Origin: Falciphora oryzae
Taxonomy: Eukaryota > Ascomycota > Sordariomycetes > Magnaporthales > Magnaporthaceae
Direction of reading: 5' to 3'
NCBI GenBank assembly: GCA_000733355.1
Contig: JNVV01000053.1
Coordinates: forward strand, 163,040-227,039
DNA: 64,000 bases
How positions within the stretch are numbered: the first letter of the stretch is position 1; the number at the start of each line of letters is the position of its first letter. Positions 8,041 to 20,017 of the stretch are shown here, piece after piece. The notes under the pieces are model-generated. The model was not told the DNA's origin, ran no database searches, and saw only the letters and a program-made list of their open reading frames with translations. The translations under genes and the position numbers were made by a program.

Positions 8041-10425
8041 TTATGACCCATCACCGCTAAGCAACGCAACAACAGTCCTGACAGCCTCGATGGGGTCCCC
8101 TTCGTCCTTGATAAGCTTTTGGAAAAGCTCAGGAATGGCGTGCAGCTTTCCCCGCTGGTCGGCTTTCCTCCCTGAGGTGGCCATATACAGTCAGCAAACG
8201 ATACTAGCGCGACGAGGCAGCATGATAAACGGGGCTGGTATGTCACGAGGACCGCATGTGTACTCACATTTTCCAGGGACTCCAGCCAATAACTCCACCT
8301 CGCTCTCCGCCTCACCAGTCCAGTCAAACCCGATCCGCCATCTGACCATGAGGCTAACAGCCTGGCCGTCCTCCTCGCCGGAATTCGCAGGCACGCCCAG
8401 CTCCATAGTAGTCCTGCCCATATGTGGAAGCAGGTCACGGCGGGAGAAGAAATCCGAGCCAGCGCCGCCCTCCTGGGAGGAGTCGGGATCCTGGTCCCCC
8501 TCGTCCTCTCCGTCAGCGGCGTCCGGATCCCGGCCGCCAGAAGCATTGCGCCCACGATGCTGCCTCTTGTTGTTTCCGCGGCGGCCCTTGTTCCGCCTAG
8601 CCCTGGCCCGGGCCACCGCGGCGGCCATGCCGTCCTTGGTGGCGAGCTCAGCCTCGAGCGCGCACCAGAAGTGGGCTCGGCGCGTCGCGACGCGCACCCA
8701 CTCGGCCATGGCCCAGCCGAGGACGCTGATGTTGTTCACCCTAGACCGCACCGGCCGCGCTCCCGCGGTGGTCCCGTCTGTCGTCGTGGTTGTGGTGTCG
8801 GCGATGAGCTGCGCCAGCTCCGGCGCGGCCGCGGGGTCGAGGCGCAGCACCGACATCTCGCGGATCGTGTGCGTCGCCGTGTCGACCGTCATGCTGATCT
8901 GCGCCGCGAAGAGGCCCGGCGGGCTCGTCGAGCCGACCGTGATGGCGTGTCGCTGCAGCAGGGGGCCCGCATGCTCGTCCTGAGCGCGGGGCAGGACCGT
9001 GATCTGCGACGAGAAAGATAGCGGAGTGAAGACCTGCAGGAACGGGAGCTCCTCCTCGGCCGTCATCGGAATGGGGTGGTGCGACACGGGCATGGGCTCA
9101 TCGTCCTTTGTTCGTGAGGACATATCCGCCGCAAATAGGCTAGGCAGTGGTTGGGCCGAGGACTTTGCAAAGGGCAGGAACGATATCGGGTTCAGCGCCA
9201 CCTCCAGCCACTGCATGTCAGCGTCGACTTCTGGCTCCGCATCTTGCGGGAGCAGATGCCGCCGCAGGGCGTCAACAGCGGCTTGCCTGTCCGCCGCGTC
9301 CGCCTTGTCCGCGCCCTCCAGCCTGCGGTTCTCCCGGGCCAGCGCGCCGATGTCGGCCTGGAGCTGCACGATCTTGGCAAGCAGCACATCGCGTTCTTCC
9401 CTTTTGGCTGTCTCCGGCCCGGCAGGCTCGATCCCGCGCAGCGCGCGCGCGGCGACACAGTCTGCATCCTCGGCCTGGTCGTCCACAGCGCCCACGTCGG
9501 CCACGAGGGATTCCTCCGGCTGTTCGTCAATCACAATAGGGCCTATAGAGCTGATGCGCCGACGTGCCCGCGCCCCAAACAGCTGCTGCGCCACCGGCTT
9601 TGAAGGTGGAGGTGCGGCCGTCGCCATAGGAGGGGCGGAAGGTTCCCTCGATGGCGAGAACGCCGCCGCAGAGGACGGGGGTTTGGTTGGCGAGCTCCGT
9701 ATGCGCTCTGCCAAGGCCCTGCTCCTCCTCGCGCGCTTTGACGGCGTGTTGTGGATGCCGGGAGGCGGCGTGCTCACGGCGGGATCGCGATGCTCCGGGG
9801 TCGGCGGCAGCTCCGGCTCGGGCGGCGGTGGCGGCGGGGGAGCAAGGCCCGTCCATGACCGCCTGAGCGCGCGGCCGCGGAACGGGTTGATGGGCTCGTC
9901 GTCGGCGGGGCCGGGAGGGGGCAGCGGCCGGGGCGGCAGTTTGACCGGCGTCCTCCTAGGCATCGCCGACAGCGGGCCGCCCGGTCCGCCTATGCTCCTC
10001 TCCGGGGACTGGGACGGCGGTCGCCTCTGGTTCGTGGCGCCTTGCGACGCGTCGTTATCGTCCGCTCCCTGCTCGCGCTGTCGATCTGCCGGGTCGGACG
10101 CATCGTTGCCGGGGTCGCTGGCGAGTTGCGACGGGCCCCGCTCCGGCCGTGCGACCGCGGCGCCCCTCCTCCTTACCCGAGCAGCGGCAGCAGCAGCCGT
10201 CGTCGCGTTGCGTTTGTCGAGGACGTCTGGGTTGTGCCTGGCAAGGCTCGCTCTGGTAGGTGATGCAAAGGACGGGCGCCCCTCTCCCCTGGACGAGGGG
10301 CCTGGTGCGGGGTCAGTCGGGGTGGTGGATGTGTTGTTGGTATTGTCGTCGCCATTCTGGCTGTTGTTGACTGGCACCGATGTGCTGGGCGACGTCTTCC
10401 GCCGCTTGGGGGCGGATGTCTCCAT
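8041..10425 (-). CDS. Large disordered and coiled-coil protein, possible kinetochore (RWD) type
   Basis: Exon 1 is 10425-8268 and exon 2 is 8171-8041, with a GTGAGT...CAG intron (8267-8172). The product is about 762 residues. Splicing turns GKC into GKW and adds a conserved-looking tail (RKADQRGKLHAIPELFQKL... ending SGDGS). The first 330 residues are Pro/Arg/Ser-rich and disordered, with NLS-like PKRRK near the start and SKRARRSRA. A coiled coil follows (about 350-400, LLAKIVQLQADIGALARENR), then two mixed alpha/beta stretches (about 400-540 and 610-762) with FDWTGEAESEVELLAGVPGK. The order of disordered tail, coiled coil and paired globular domains resembles inner-kinetochore RWD proteins of the COMA group (CENP-O/Mcm21, CENP-P/Ctf19). 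That is a weak inference from architecture, and I do not recognise the protein by sequence. Confidence 0.8.
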
Positions 10426-11115
10426 TGCGTCGTGGGATCCGGGTCTGGCTATGAATCCATGGCGACTCTAGCGTGTACTAGGCCCAGGGATGGATGCGAC
10501 GCGTCCTATGCTCAAATCGAGCGACTTCGCACCACCGGTATGGCTTATTATCGAAGCAGGCGAGGGCGGCTGTGACGCGTCGGGCTGGGGTCCATACGTG
10601 TTTTGCGACGGCCGCTGCCGCTTTTTTTTATGGGGCTATACCGCACGGTTGCCACCCAACAACGACTGAAGCAAACGCAACATGAGTTTCTAAGTCTCTA
10701 TTAACACTACAAGCAAAAGGACAACAACGTATCAAGGCTTCCTTAACTAATAATAAGGCAACTGAGTATACCTTCTATTATTTGGAGGGTAATGATAATA
10801 GTGTCATCATTACAGCCTTTCGTAGTCACATGACATTCACATGACAGGTACTACCTCGACGCATCTTGCTCGTCTGCGAATTCCAACAATGACGTCGTGC
10901 CGCTGGCGCAAAAACCGTCGCCGCGCGCTGAATAATTTCCAATCCCAACCGTAGACTTTTTCTAGAACTTATAGCGAACCCTCCTTTCCAGCGTTGCTGA
11001 TTTCCAGGAGTCGTCCCTTTTCCCCCTCCACACATCCGCCATCCCTGGTATTCATTTAAGGGTTCTCCATGCCGTCCAGGTAGCAAACCAAGAACGTTGC
11101 GCCGCCGGTCACATC
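10426..11115. other. Divergent promoter region
   Basis: Head-to-head spacer between the minus-strand gene starting at 10425 and the plus-strand gene at 11116. Its middle (about 10690-10830) is AT-rich compared with its surroundings. No gene is supported. Confidence 0.5.
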
Positions 11116-12027
11116 ATGTCTTCGGTTCTCAAGACGGCCTTGTCAAAGGCCGCCAGCCCGAGTCGGCTGATACCTCGGCCAACGGGGCGACCACAAGCCT
11201 GGACCGCCGTCGCTGCACCGATAAGGAGCATCTCAAACGCAAAGCGCGGGCCCGCCGATGAGCAGGCTCAGCCCCTGGGCCTATACTACGAGCTCCTCCT
11301 GGACGACCCTCCACCACATGGATCAGTGAAGCCAAAAGCAGACAGTCCGCCCGCGCCCACGTCCACCACGCCACCGCCAGAGCCCAGGAGGCCAAGGGGC
11401 GGCAGGCCCCCAAAGCCGACCCCCGATCCAGAGGCAGCGGCGTCCTCGTCGCCGCAGGAGACGTCGCCACCATCACCGCCCAAGCCCGGGATCGTCTTCG
11501 GCTCAAGCCTGGCGGGGCCCGCGGCGCGGGCCGAGCGCCTGGAGGCGGTGCGGTTGCGCAGCGTCATGGTGGCGGGCGTGCTGGTGCCGCCGAAGCCCGA
11601 GGAGCCCGACAACTGCTGCATGAGCGGGTGCGTCAACTGCGTTTGGGACCGGTACCGCGAGGATATGGAGGAGTGGGCGACGGCGAGCGCCGACGCCGAC
11701 GCCCGCCTGCTGGCGCAGAAGCAGCAAGACGCGGGGGCGGCGGGCGTTGTGGCTGACGAGGGAACTCGCAGGGCGACGGCCGAGGCAAAAACCGCCACTG
11801 TTGCTGCGCTGAAGCCTGGAAAGCACGCGGCTGGCGCCGTCAGCATGGACGACGATGGGGGCGGATCGGACACGAACTGGAAGCCGGGTGAGAAGTCGCC
11901 CAAGATCGCTAAAGACCTTTGGGATGATGAGCTCTACCAGAACGTCCCTGTTGGAATTAGGGAGTTTATGAAGCAGGAGAAGAGACTAAAGGAGAAGCAT
12001 AGACTAGAAGGCACGTCCGGCGGGTGA
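11116..12027 (+). CDS. Oxidoreductase-like domain protein, probably mitochondrial
   Basis: A single exon of 303 residues. The N terminus (MSSVLKTALSKAASPSRLIPRPTG) is basic, Ser-rich and free of acidic residues, like a mitochondrial presequence. At about 158-186 is the signature of the oxidoreductase-like family: PKPEEPDNCCMSGCVNCVWD followed by RYREDMEEW, with four conserved cysteines. The region between about 60 and 130 is Pro-rich and disordered. The C-terminal 50 residues (DLWDDELYQNVPVGIREFMKQ) are also typical of the fungal family. The function is not established; the cysteine motif suggests metal or redox binding. The ATG is preceded by ATC and no upstream frame competes. Confidence 0.85.
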   Translation: MSSVLKTALSKAASPSRLIPRPTGRPQAWTAVAAPIRSISNAKRGPADEQAQPLGLYYELLLDDPPPHGSVKPKADSPPAPTSTTPPPEPRRPRGGRPPKPTPDPEAAASSSPQETSPPSPPKPGIVFGSSLAGPAARAERLEAVRLRSVMVAGVLVPPKPEEPDNCCMSGCVNCVWDRYREDMEEWATASADADARLLAQKQQDAGAAGVVADEGTRRATAEAKTATVAALKPGKHAAGAVSMDDDGGGSDTNWKPGEKSPKIAKDLWDDELYQNVPVGIREFMKQEKRLKEKHRLEGTSGG

Positions 12028-12797
12028 GCCGATTAGATGATCATAGAACTAGTTGCTCCGTTTTCCCTTCGTGCCACGACGCCGGAATCATCGCAAGGTC
12101 GCCAATTTTTTTCCCCCTGAAGGCCAGGGCTTGTCTCGTTTATATCTGGGCAACGACTCGAGCCGTACCTTCGCGAGCTCACACAGGATGGACGAGTCAA
12201 GGGTAGGAAGCCCTCCACGAGCCCGCGAGAAATTCTTCTAGTAGCAAAGTCCTCAAGTTTGACTGTCTGCGCTCAGGTTTGCCAGGACTTGGTGCGAATG
12301 GTCTCTCTATCTCGTACCGATAGAGACAACATGCAAGTCAAGGATGAGTTGCATATGGAAAGGCGGAGGTGGGGTATTACGTGATTTATATTGTTTTTTG
12401 TCGTAAATCATCGTTTCTATAGTCGTTGAGCGCAATGCATCTTACACCACCATCCAAGACCCAAACGAGTTGCGGAATACTCAAGCCACTGATGGCCCAG
12501 CATACCATTATGCCACGCCTTTAGGTCACTTTGCCGCCTCTCGACCTGATCATCCTGAAGGGACAAAGCTCTTCATAAGTTGAAAGGAGACTTGCGCTTT
12601 CGAACTCCGGCTGTATATCCTCTGTATTCTTTTAGGCGATCTTGGAGCATAAGCACCCGAGAGTGTCCAACATTCCACATCTTGGAACGATGATCTTCTT
12701 GTGGAGCCGCACAGACTTGGGGGTGGACTGGTCTTCTCCCGGCAGCTCTATCGTAAAAGGGCGCCTCCCGGATGGTGGTGATACGATGGTTCCCCTT
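12028..12797. other. Convergent 3' spacer
   Basis: Tail-to-tail spacer between the oxidoreductase-like gene and XPT1, probably containing both 3' untranslated regions. No gene or RNA recognised. Confidence 0.5.
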
Positions 12798-13800
12798 TTA
12801 TTGTTTCTGCTGCTCGCTGGCAAGCTTGTCGTGCTCACCGATGTCTGTGGCCTCCCACGGGTAGCAGATCCACAGGTCCTCGACGGTCCTGGCGGCAAAA
12901 TACCTGCGCTGTTCCAGCATATCTTGGGGCAGGGTGCCCTTCTTTTGCTTGTCCTTGTTCTAGATTGGGTGGGCGGAAAGACGCCCTCATGTTAGTTGAA
13001 TCATTCACGGCCTCCAGCCCCGAGGGCACAATGGGGCAACCCACATGGAGGACAAAGATGCTAAACTGCGTCTTCTCGCCCGTGTACCCAGCCTTGACGG
13101 CGGCGGCCTCGACGTCCTTCTCGAGCTCCTTGACGGCGTACTCGAGGGTGGTGCGGGTGTCGTCGACCTCGTCGACGATGAGGACGCGCTTGCCAAGCAG
13201 GTTGCTCATCTCGCCCAGTGCGGACAGGTCGAGCCACTGGGTGCGCGTGACCGTTGTTCCCGGGGCCTCCTCGACGCGGTCTGAGGCCAGCTTCTCGTAC
13301 AGCGACAGGCCGATGGCCTGGATCGGGATGTTGGGGCTGCCGGGCGTCTTGAGGAAGGAGCGCAGGATCCGCGCGGGCACGTAGCCGCCGCCGCCGATGG
13401 CGATCATGAGCTGCGGGTTGAAGTCGGACAGGATCCGCGGCGCGGACTCCTGGCACAGCTTGTGCACCTGCGGGAGGCGGAAAAGAAAGCAGCAAAGTCA
13501 GAACACGTTTATTGCACTTAACAGGCTGCGTCGGGGCCGCGTCGGAGTGTAGTGAAAGCAAGGCATTGGCGGGCGGAGCGGTCGTCTTGCTCCGCGGAGG
13601 AAGGACGCCCGCCGGCGGATCTGCTAAGGCGACATTGCGGCGACATGCTGCATGACGTCGGAGCCCGTGCTTCGTAGCACGAGCGAGCCGCAACGGCCGG
13701 CCGTGTGGGCACGGCCGGGCGGGTGACGTTGGAGAAATCACGACGGGGCGGATTCGGGGTGACCTACATCATTGTAGGTCACGTAGAGCTTTTGAACCAT
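12798..13800 (-). CDS. XPT1: Xanthine/guanine phosphoribosyltransferase (purine salvage)
   Basis: Three exons: 13800-13768 (MVQKLYVTYND), 13467-13045 and 12959-12798; 205 residues in total. The product aligns throughout with yeast Xpt1, which converts xanthine or guanine plus PRPP to the nucleotide. Conserved segments include HKLCQ, IAIGGGGYVPARILRSFLK, IPIQAIGLSLYEKL, RTQWLD and the PRPP loop VLIVDEVDDTRTTL. The last exon restores the family C terminus: RRYFAARTVEDLWICYPWEA, then TDIGEHDKLASEQQKQ. Without splicing the middle exon would run on into an unrelated tail, so the splice after FVLH (GTGGGT donor at 13044) is well supported. The first intron, about 300 bp, is the longest in this gene. 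Confidence 0.95.
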
Positions 13801-14889
13801 CTTTGCTTCTTTTTGTTGGAGTGATGCGCGTGGTGTGGCCGAGGCTATCGAGGAGGACGAACGAATGGGATCGGGGGAACAGCCTGTGCCGCAACAGATG
13901 TCCGGATACTGGAACGACAGAAAATTTATTTTCTACTTTTTTTTTTCTTATCATTATTTACAGGGAGAAGTCAAATCCACCTTCCGGCAGGCAGCAATTC
14001 ACTCCCCCACCATCGCGAAAAATTTCGCGTTCCATGGCTCACTCGGAGGCCTGGCCGAAGGGCGCTTGAAGATAGAACCCCCACTAGCCAAACCCCGCCT
14101 CTGGGACACCCCACCAAAACAGATCAAGATTAGGACGCCGACGTGGGGTTTGCAGAACGGGGTCATGCAAGGAAAAAAAAAAAAAAAAAAAAAAAAGGAT
14201 GGTGGGTGGCTTCGAGACAAAGGCTTTTTTGTCTTTGCTGCCTGCAGTCCGTATATATTGCACAACCGGGTTAGCTAGAACACCCAAAAACTTGCAGTTG
14301 ATAGCCGCTAAGTTATAATTTTTTTTTAAGATATAGGAAACGGGAAAGGATATAAGAGACATGAAAAGATATAAGAACTAGGAAAGGAGACTACAGGATG
14401 AGTTCGGGTAATGGGGGTTCCAATTAGCGTTATCGGAACCGCAGATTTTTATTTGGGTGCCGTGGGCGGATTCATGAATGGCGTTCTAGCCAAGATCTGG
14501 GGCGCATTCTCTTTTGTCCTTGTCCCCGGTTTTGCTCGGGTGTCACAGAAACGATGAAAACGCGAGGTGACAGATCGAATTACTGAGATCTATGGAGACA
14601 AGTCAAAGTACAGCCAATTTATCATCCCAGCGTCCGTCGTTATCCGTCACAACGTCAGTCGGGTACCTATACCAATAGTGGAAGTCTTTCCCTGACCCAA
14701 AACTCCAGACGCCATGTCCTGCCGAGGCCTATGCGCGAGCCTCCGCTATCTAATCCAAACGGCATCAAATCACCAAATCTTGGCCAACATGCTGAAATCT
14801 CCGCGCGCACATCTTGCACCCGAGTTCTTCCCCGCCGCCCGTATTGACGGCTTCCGACCACCACGGACTTCCCACCAGCATGGCATCTC
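13801..14889. other. Intergenic with A24 tract
   Basis: The left part is the XPT1 promoter region. An uninterrupted run of 24 A lies at 14173-14196. No gene is supported; the right end probably holds the 3' untranslated region of the b561 gene. Confidence 0.5.
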
Positions 14890-15913
14890 TCAGCGGGAAG
14901 CCGACCGCAGCGAGGTCTTGTGCGCCCTCTCGCGGCGGCGGGCCTCCTTGCGGCGCTGCCTGCTCTCCCTGCGGGCGGCCATGGCCCGGCGGCACTCGCC
15001 GAGCACGGCGGCGCAGAACCAGAGCACCCACATGACGGCCGAGACGATGGTGTAGGCCGTGGTCAGGCGGGCCGACGCGCGCGAGATCATGAGCCCCAGC
15101 CCGCCGTTGACGATGCCCAGCGTGATGGCGACGCGGCCGTTCCACAGGTGCAGGTGCGACCACGCCTGCCGGCGCCCGAGTCGCTTGAAGGCCGCGTGGT
15201 GCAGGTAGCCCAGCACCGGCTGCACCACCACCATGACGAGCACGACGAGGCCGATGATGGGGTGGAAGTTGACCGAGGGTTCGTTGAGCTGTTGGACACG
15301 ACGGTAAGCTTTCGAGGCCGAGGGAGAACTCGGGAATCACACAGCGGATGCACTCACCAGCGTGCCGTTTCCAAAGGGCAACCGGACCGTCACGACCAGG
15401 TGGATGCCCAGGGCCGCGGCGGCCACATATATGATGACGGCGGTCACCTGCATGCCCGCGTGGGCGAACAGGGCGAGGCGGCCGGGCACGATGCGCATGA
15501 GGATGGAGCCGATGGGGAAGAGGAGGACAAAGGCCAGCGAGGCCAGGATGCCGTGCACGGAGCGGTAGTACATGGCCCGGCTGATGTCGAAGCCGAGGAA
15601 GCTGTTGCCGTTGTCGAAGCCGTTAGGGAAGCCGTTGCCGTCCGTCCCGAACCCGGCATTGGGGTTGCCGAACCCGGCACCGTTCCCGTTGCCATTGCCA
15701 TTTCCGCCGCCGAAGCCCCCGTTGCCGCCGTTGTTGGGGCCGTTCCACCATTGTGGTGCGGCTACTGCTGGCGCGACTTTTGGCCAGAGTGTCTCGTCAG
15801 CTAAACAGAGTCCGAAGTGGCAGTCCGACAAGAGGGCGAGTAAGTCGGGAGGAGTTGGGCCTACCGAGGGATAGACAGGCCGCAGCCTCTAGTATTCTTG
15901 TTCTTGATGCCAT
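14890..15913 (-). CDS. Cytochrome b561-domain membrane protein without DOMON
   Basis: Exons 15913-15865, 15800-15358 and 15288-14890 encode about 296 residues. Exon 1 supplies an N terminus (MASRTRILEAAACLSLADE) that may act as a weak signal peptide and gives the gene a proper ATG. A Gly/Asn-rich spacer (about 40-75, GNGNGNGNG) follows. The membrane core has five to six hydrophobic segments with b561-type heme histidines: YYRSVHGILASL, LFAHAGMQV, VNFHPIIGL and WSHLHLWNGR. The C-terminal tail is strongly basic. The family moves electrons across membranes between two b hemes. Fungal relatives often carry an extracellular DOMON cytochrome domain; here only the short Gly/Asn-rich segment precedes the core. 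Electron donor and acceptor are unknown. Confidence 0.88.
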
Positions 15914-18138
15914 TTTTGGTTGTGCTGTTTGCCAGAAAGAAGGGAGAAGCAGTAGTACGCTTTCGACAGTCAAATACCGTCGAAGAAAGGAAGTTGAAAA
16001 TGATGATTATTCACAGTCTTTCTTTTCCATTTCACGTTGGTTCGAAGAAAGAAGGCTCTAGGCTACTATGATGCGGTGAAGCAGGGATTTGGTAGTATAA
16101 ATGTGCTTCGGACCCGAGGTTGGGGACAGCCCGATGCCCCCCTCTTGGCTGACCGATTGTCTGACTTTGACGATCGACCCAGAAAAAAAGAATCCAAAAG
16201 GGCAAAAAAGAAAAGGCAAAGACGTCAGCTCCGACTAGCCACCCGTTTTCTCGGTCACCGAATATCGGACGGTCTTATCCAAGCCTTTGGCGGTTGGTGA
16301 TTTTCGCTGGCGAACTGGCAGGCCGCCTCACACCGTCTGTGCTCAGACGTTGACGTCGACGCGGGGATGCCCTGGGGAGGCGGCGCACACGCGGTTCAGG
16401 GCCCTTCCCTGGCGTGAGGAACTGCACGCTGACGGTTGATCCTCTGGCTCGGGGCCATCGTCACAATCCTCGCGTCCCTTCGGGCTTGGCTCCCTACTTC
16501 CCAAACAAACACGCACAAGGCAGACAAACCCTTTTTTTCCGTTCTCTCCCTCCTCTGGTTGGATGTTCGTTGTTTTCATGTGCCCTGCATGCATCCTCGA
16601 GTGAGGAGATGGCTCGTGCCAAGAAGCGAGACGTGCGCGTTTGTATGCTGGCCACGTACCGCGGCGCAGATTCCTGCAGTTGCGTGCCTTAGCCCGACGC
16701 ATGGTCGGCACCCCTCGGGCTCCGGCAGTCCGACTGGTGCCAGGCTTGCCAGTGGCGTCGATGTCAACCCGTCTGAAGGATTTTGTGCCACCCATAAGGC
16801 AGTCAGTTGTCCCGGGCCAACCAGAATGCGATAGTATCTGTTTAATATTTGGGTGTTGTGATTATATGCGGATGTATATGTCGGAGGTATAACAGGATAG
16901 GCGATGTATACCGATGGAGATATCCCCCTTGGCCCTGATGAATTTCATCTGCCAGCCCAGGGCGGTGGCGGGCGGGCATGGGAATGACGCCACTTGCAAA
17001 CCAAGCCAAGATGAGGTAGACCGTCTGGCGTCAGCTTAATCACGGCCAGCATCATCATCCCGACACTGGTCCGGTGCAACGGGCCAGCCCAAGCCCGACC
17101 CGGCGTCTTTTTCCAGGACTGCCGGCTCGGGATAGAAATCAAAAAAAGCGGAAATGCTACCTCTACCACGGGAGGCGGCCTCCGCAGCCCGCCCGGTCAG
17201 TTTCCGACGGGTTCCACAGCTCACCGCCAGCGGCCCGTTGGTCGTTCAGTGCAACGATGCATCCAACATTAGAATCCCCAGAGCACAGATTTCGGGAGTT
17301 TGTGCGAAACACGGAACGGTACGTGGTGCCGTCACCAGTCTTTTTCGCGGCTCATTTCCGGGGTTGCATCGCCCCTGAACATCCCGTTCCGCCATTCGAG
17401 CCCAGGTGACAGGTTGAGAAAGCAAGGCCAAAAGGACATTGATTGATAGACTGGCACGTACACGTTCCAGGCAAGCTCGATAGAAGAAGAGCAAACGGCA
17501 ACATCCTCTACCCCCCAACATGAGCTGCCTACCTAGGTTCTGAGCCTAATCAAATACAGACAGTCGATAACTTCCAAACTAGGTCGACATCAGCCTGGGG
17601 CTTGAAAGGATGATCCCGTGAGGACTTCAGGGTCCTTCAGGGGTCGCGATCGCCTGAGAATGAGGCTAGGTGGGCCTAGACTGGTGGAGAACGGGCACCG
17701 TCCCGGCAGTCGGGATGCCGCTGCTCATGGTTATCGCCCATCAATTTGCTGACTGAGCCTGTGCTTTCCGCGGTTGGGGCCGTGCTTTGCTTTTGATGTT
17801 TCGTTCCACCAGTGCCAGTGCCACCTCGTGCTCTCTCCTTTCCGTGCCCTGGTCCCTCCCTCCGCAAAATTTGTCAATCTCCACCGGCGAGACGTGGTGG
17901 CAAGGATGATGGAGAATTGCACCAGCTCACTGGACGGTCCCGCCGGAAACTGGTGAGGTCGTGTCCCGGGTGCGGTGTGCGTGCGTCCAATCTCGTGGTA
18001 GGAGAGCCGTGTCGGATGGGGCCTGGCGGGAGTCGTGTCTTGCAGTCTAGTCGCCGTGCCATTTTTCTTTTCCTGTTCCTTCTTCCACACACCGTCCAGC
18101 CAGCCTGGACCTGATTCCTAGGCTCTGCAGTAGCAATT
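15914..18138. other. Long intergenic region, no gene supported
   Basis: This divergent spacer lies between the b561 gene and the desaturase-like gene. I found no tRNA and no coding frame with motifs or convincing splice sites. The frames of 60-150 codons overlap one another on both strands. Confidence 0.45.
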
Positions 18139-20017
18139 ATGGATGGCTCAGGCATTGTCATCGATCCCCATCTGCCTCGGACCGATATAATCGCTCTGGA
18201 TAACCTGATTGGGGACATTCGGGAAGCCAGAGCTGCAGTCGCCCAAGACGATGATGCGCTGGGAGCTGCAGAGCCCGGCTCGGCGCTGACAGCTGACGGG
18301 ACCGGCAAGACCACCGCCGCCCACAGCGGCAGCCCCAACGGCAGCAGCCTGGGCCTGCTCGCCGACGACGACCTCGAGGCCGTTGCCAGCGGCCGTGCGA
18401 CGCCAAACGCAGGCAACGCCGCCACCGACCGCCGCAGCCGCCGCAGTTCTCCGTCGTCTGTTGGGCATGCGGCAAAGCAGCCACTGCCGACGCATGGTAG
18501 GTTCATTTCTTCTTGGCGGCCATCTGCGATGCATTCCTACCTTAGTCGGAATCTTTCTCGCCATTCATTGGGGTTCCTGGAAGTTCCGCCGCTGGGTAGC
18601 ATCTGAACCGCATATTCCATGCCGCACGTGCAAATGTCGGATGGTTGGCGTTGCTCGGCCTGCAGACCACAGCACCGGCACCCTTTTTCTTTTTGACTTC
18701 TTGCATCCGTGTTCGGTTTCGGTGTATGGACAGCTCCTGACCGCATCCCAATGATTATCTAGATGGTGTTGTCTTGGACAAGGATGGCCGCCATAAGCTG
18801 GCTCAGGAGGCCCTCGAGTCGCTGAGCGACCCCAAGCACCCAAGTTTCGAGCCGACGGTCTTCGTCTCGGTTGACCTCAAGGATCTGAAGCTACCCGCAT
18901 TCGTGGACCGCTATCTCCTGCGCCCCTATATCCGGGTCGCGCAGAATGTGGTGCGCTACAAGACGGACGTGGTCATGCTCACGCACCTGATCATCTACTT
19001 CACCACGTCTGTCCCCAGCGCCATCTGGCTCTTCCGGAGCTTCACCTGGACTCACGCCGTCATCCACTTCCTCATGCAGCTCTTCTACATGCCCACCTAC
19101 ACCCTCATGATGCACCAGCACATCCACCAGCGCGGCGTGCTGGCCAAGGGCTGGCCCGGCCTGATCGACCACGCCTTCCCCTACCTCATCGACCCGCTCA
19201 TGGGCCACACGTGGAACTCGTACTACTACCACCACGTCAAGCACCACCACGTCGAGGGCAACGGGCCGGGCGACCTGTCGTCCACCATCTACTTCCAGCG
19301 CGACAACCCCTGGCACTTTGCCCAGTACGTCGGCCGCTTCTACTTCCTCGTCTGGCTCGACCTGCCCCTCTACTTCTTCCGCAAGCGCAAGTATGAGCTC
19401 TCGGCCAGGGCCGCCTTCTGGGAGCTGGGAAGCTACGCCGCCATGTACTGCCTCTGGCGCTTCGTCAACGCCCGCGCCGCCTTCATGGTCGTCATCCTGC
19501 CCTTCCTGCTTCTGCGCGCCGCCTTCATGGCCGGCAACTGGGGCCAGCACGCCTTTGTGGACTGGGAGGACGCCGACTCGGATTACCGCTCCAGCATCAC
19601 GCTTATTGACGTGCCTGTGAGTATTCTCTCGACATGCGTGAACCCTGAGTAAAGCCATTTGCAGAACGTCAATTGCTAACGCTGAAACTAAAGAGCAACC
19701 GCTACTGCTTCAACGACGGGTACCACACATCACACCACCTGAACCCCCTGAGGCACTGGCGCCAGCACCCGGTCTCGTTCATCAAGGAAAAAGAGACGTA
19801 TGCGCGCGAGCGGGCGCTCGTGTTCCACGGGCTCGACTTCAACATGATCACCATCAAGTGCCTGCAGAAGGACTACATGTACCTGGCGCGGAAGCTGGTT
19901 CCCATGGGCGCCCAGATCCACATGACCATGGATGAGCGGGCCGAGATGCTCCGGCAGCACACGCGCCAATTCACCAAGGAGGACATGGCTCGCAAGTTCC
20001 GCACCCCGTCGGCGTGA
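18139..20017 (+). CDS. Fatty-acid-desaturase-like integral membrane enzyme
   Basis: Exons 18139-18496, 18763-19616 and 19694-20017 encode 511 residues. The donors are GTAGGT and GTGAGT, and the first junction splits codon Asp (G|AT). The first 120 residues are Ser/Ala-rich and disordered. The rest has about five hydrophobic segments and the three histidine clusters of the desaturase/hydroxylase superfamily that bind a di-iron centre: HQHIHQRG (about 237), YHHVKHHHVEGNG (about 275) and YHTSHHLNPL (about 415), plus NWGQHAF. Unspliced, exon 2 would end early at VSILSTCVNPE and lose the last histidine box. The substrate cannot be read from sequence; the relatives are uncharacterised fungal membrane proteins, probably in the ER. 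Confidence 0.88.

Noticed and set aside
8999..10471. 490-codon plus-strand frame opposite the large disordered protein
   Set aside because: It is antisense to a gene with a coherent splice and motif pattern; its product is Ser/Gly/Arg low complexity caused by GC-rich codons on the other strand.
18891..19658. 255-codon minus-strand frame opposite the desaturase-like gene
   Set aside because: Its His/Val/Asp-rich product only mirrors the histidine- and hydrophobic-rich gene on the plus strand.
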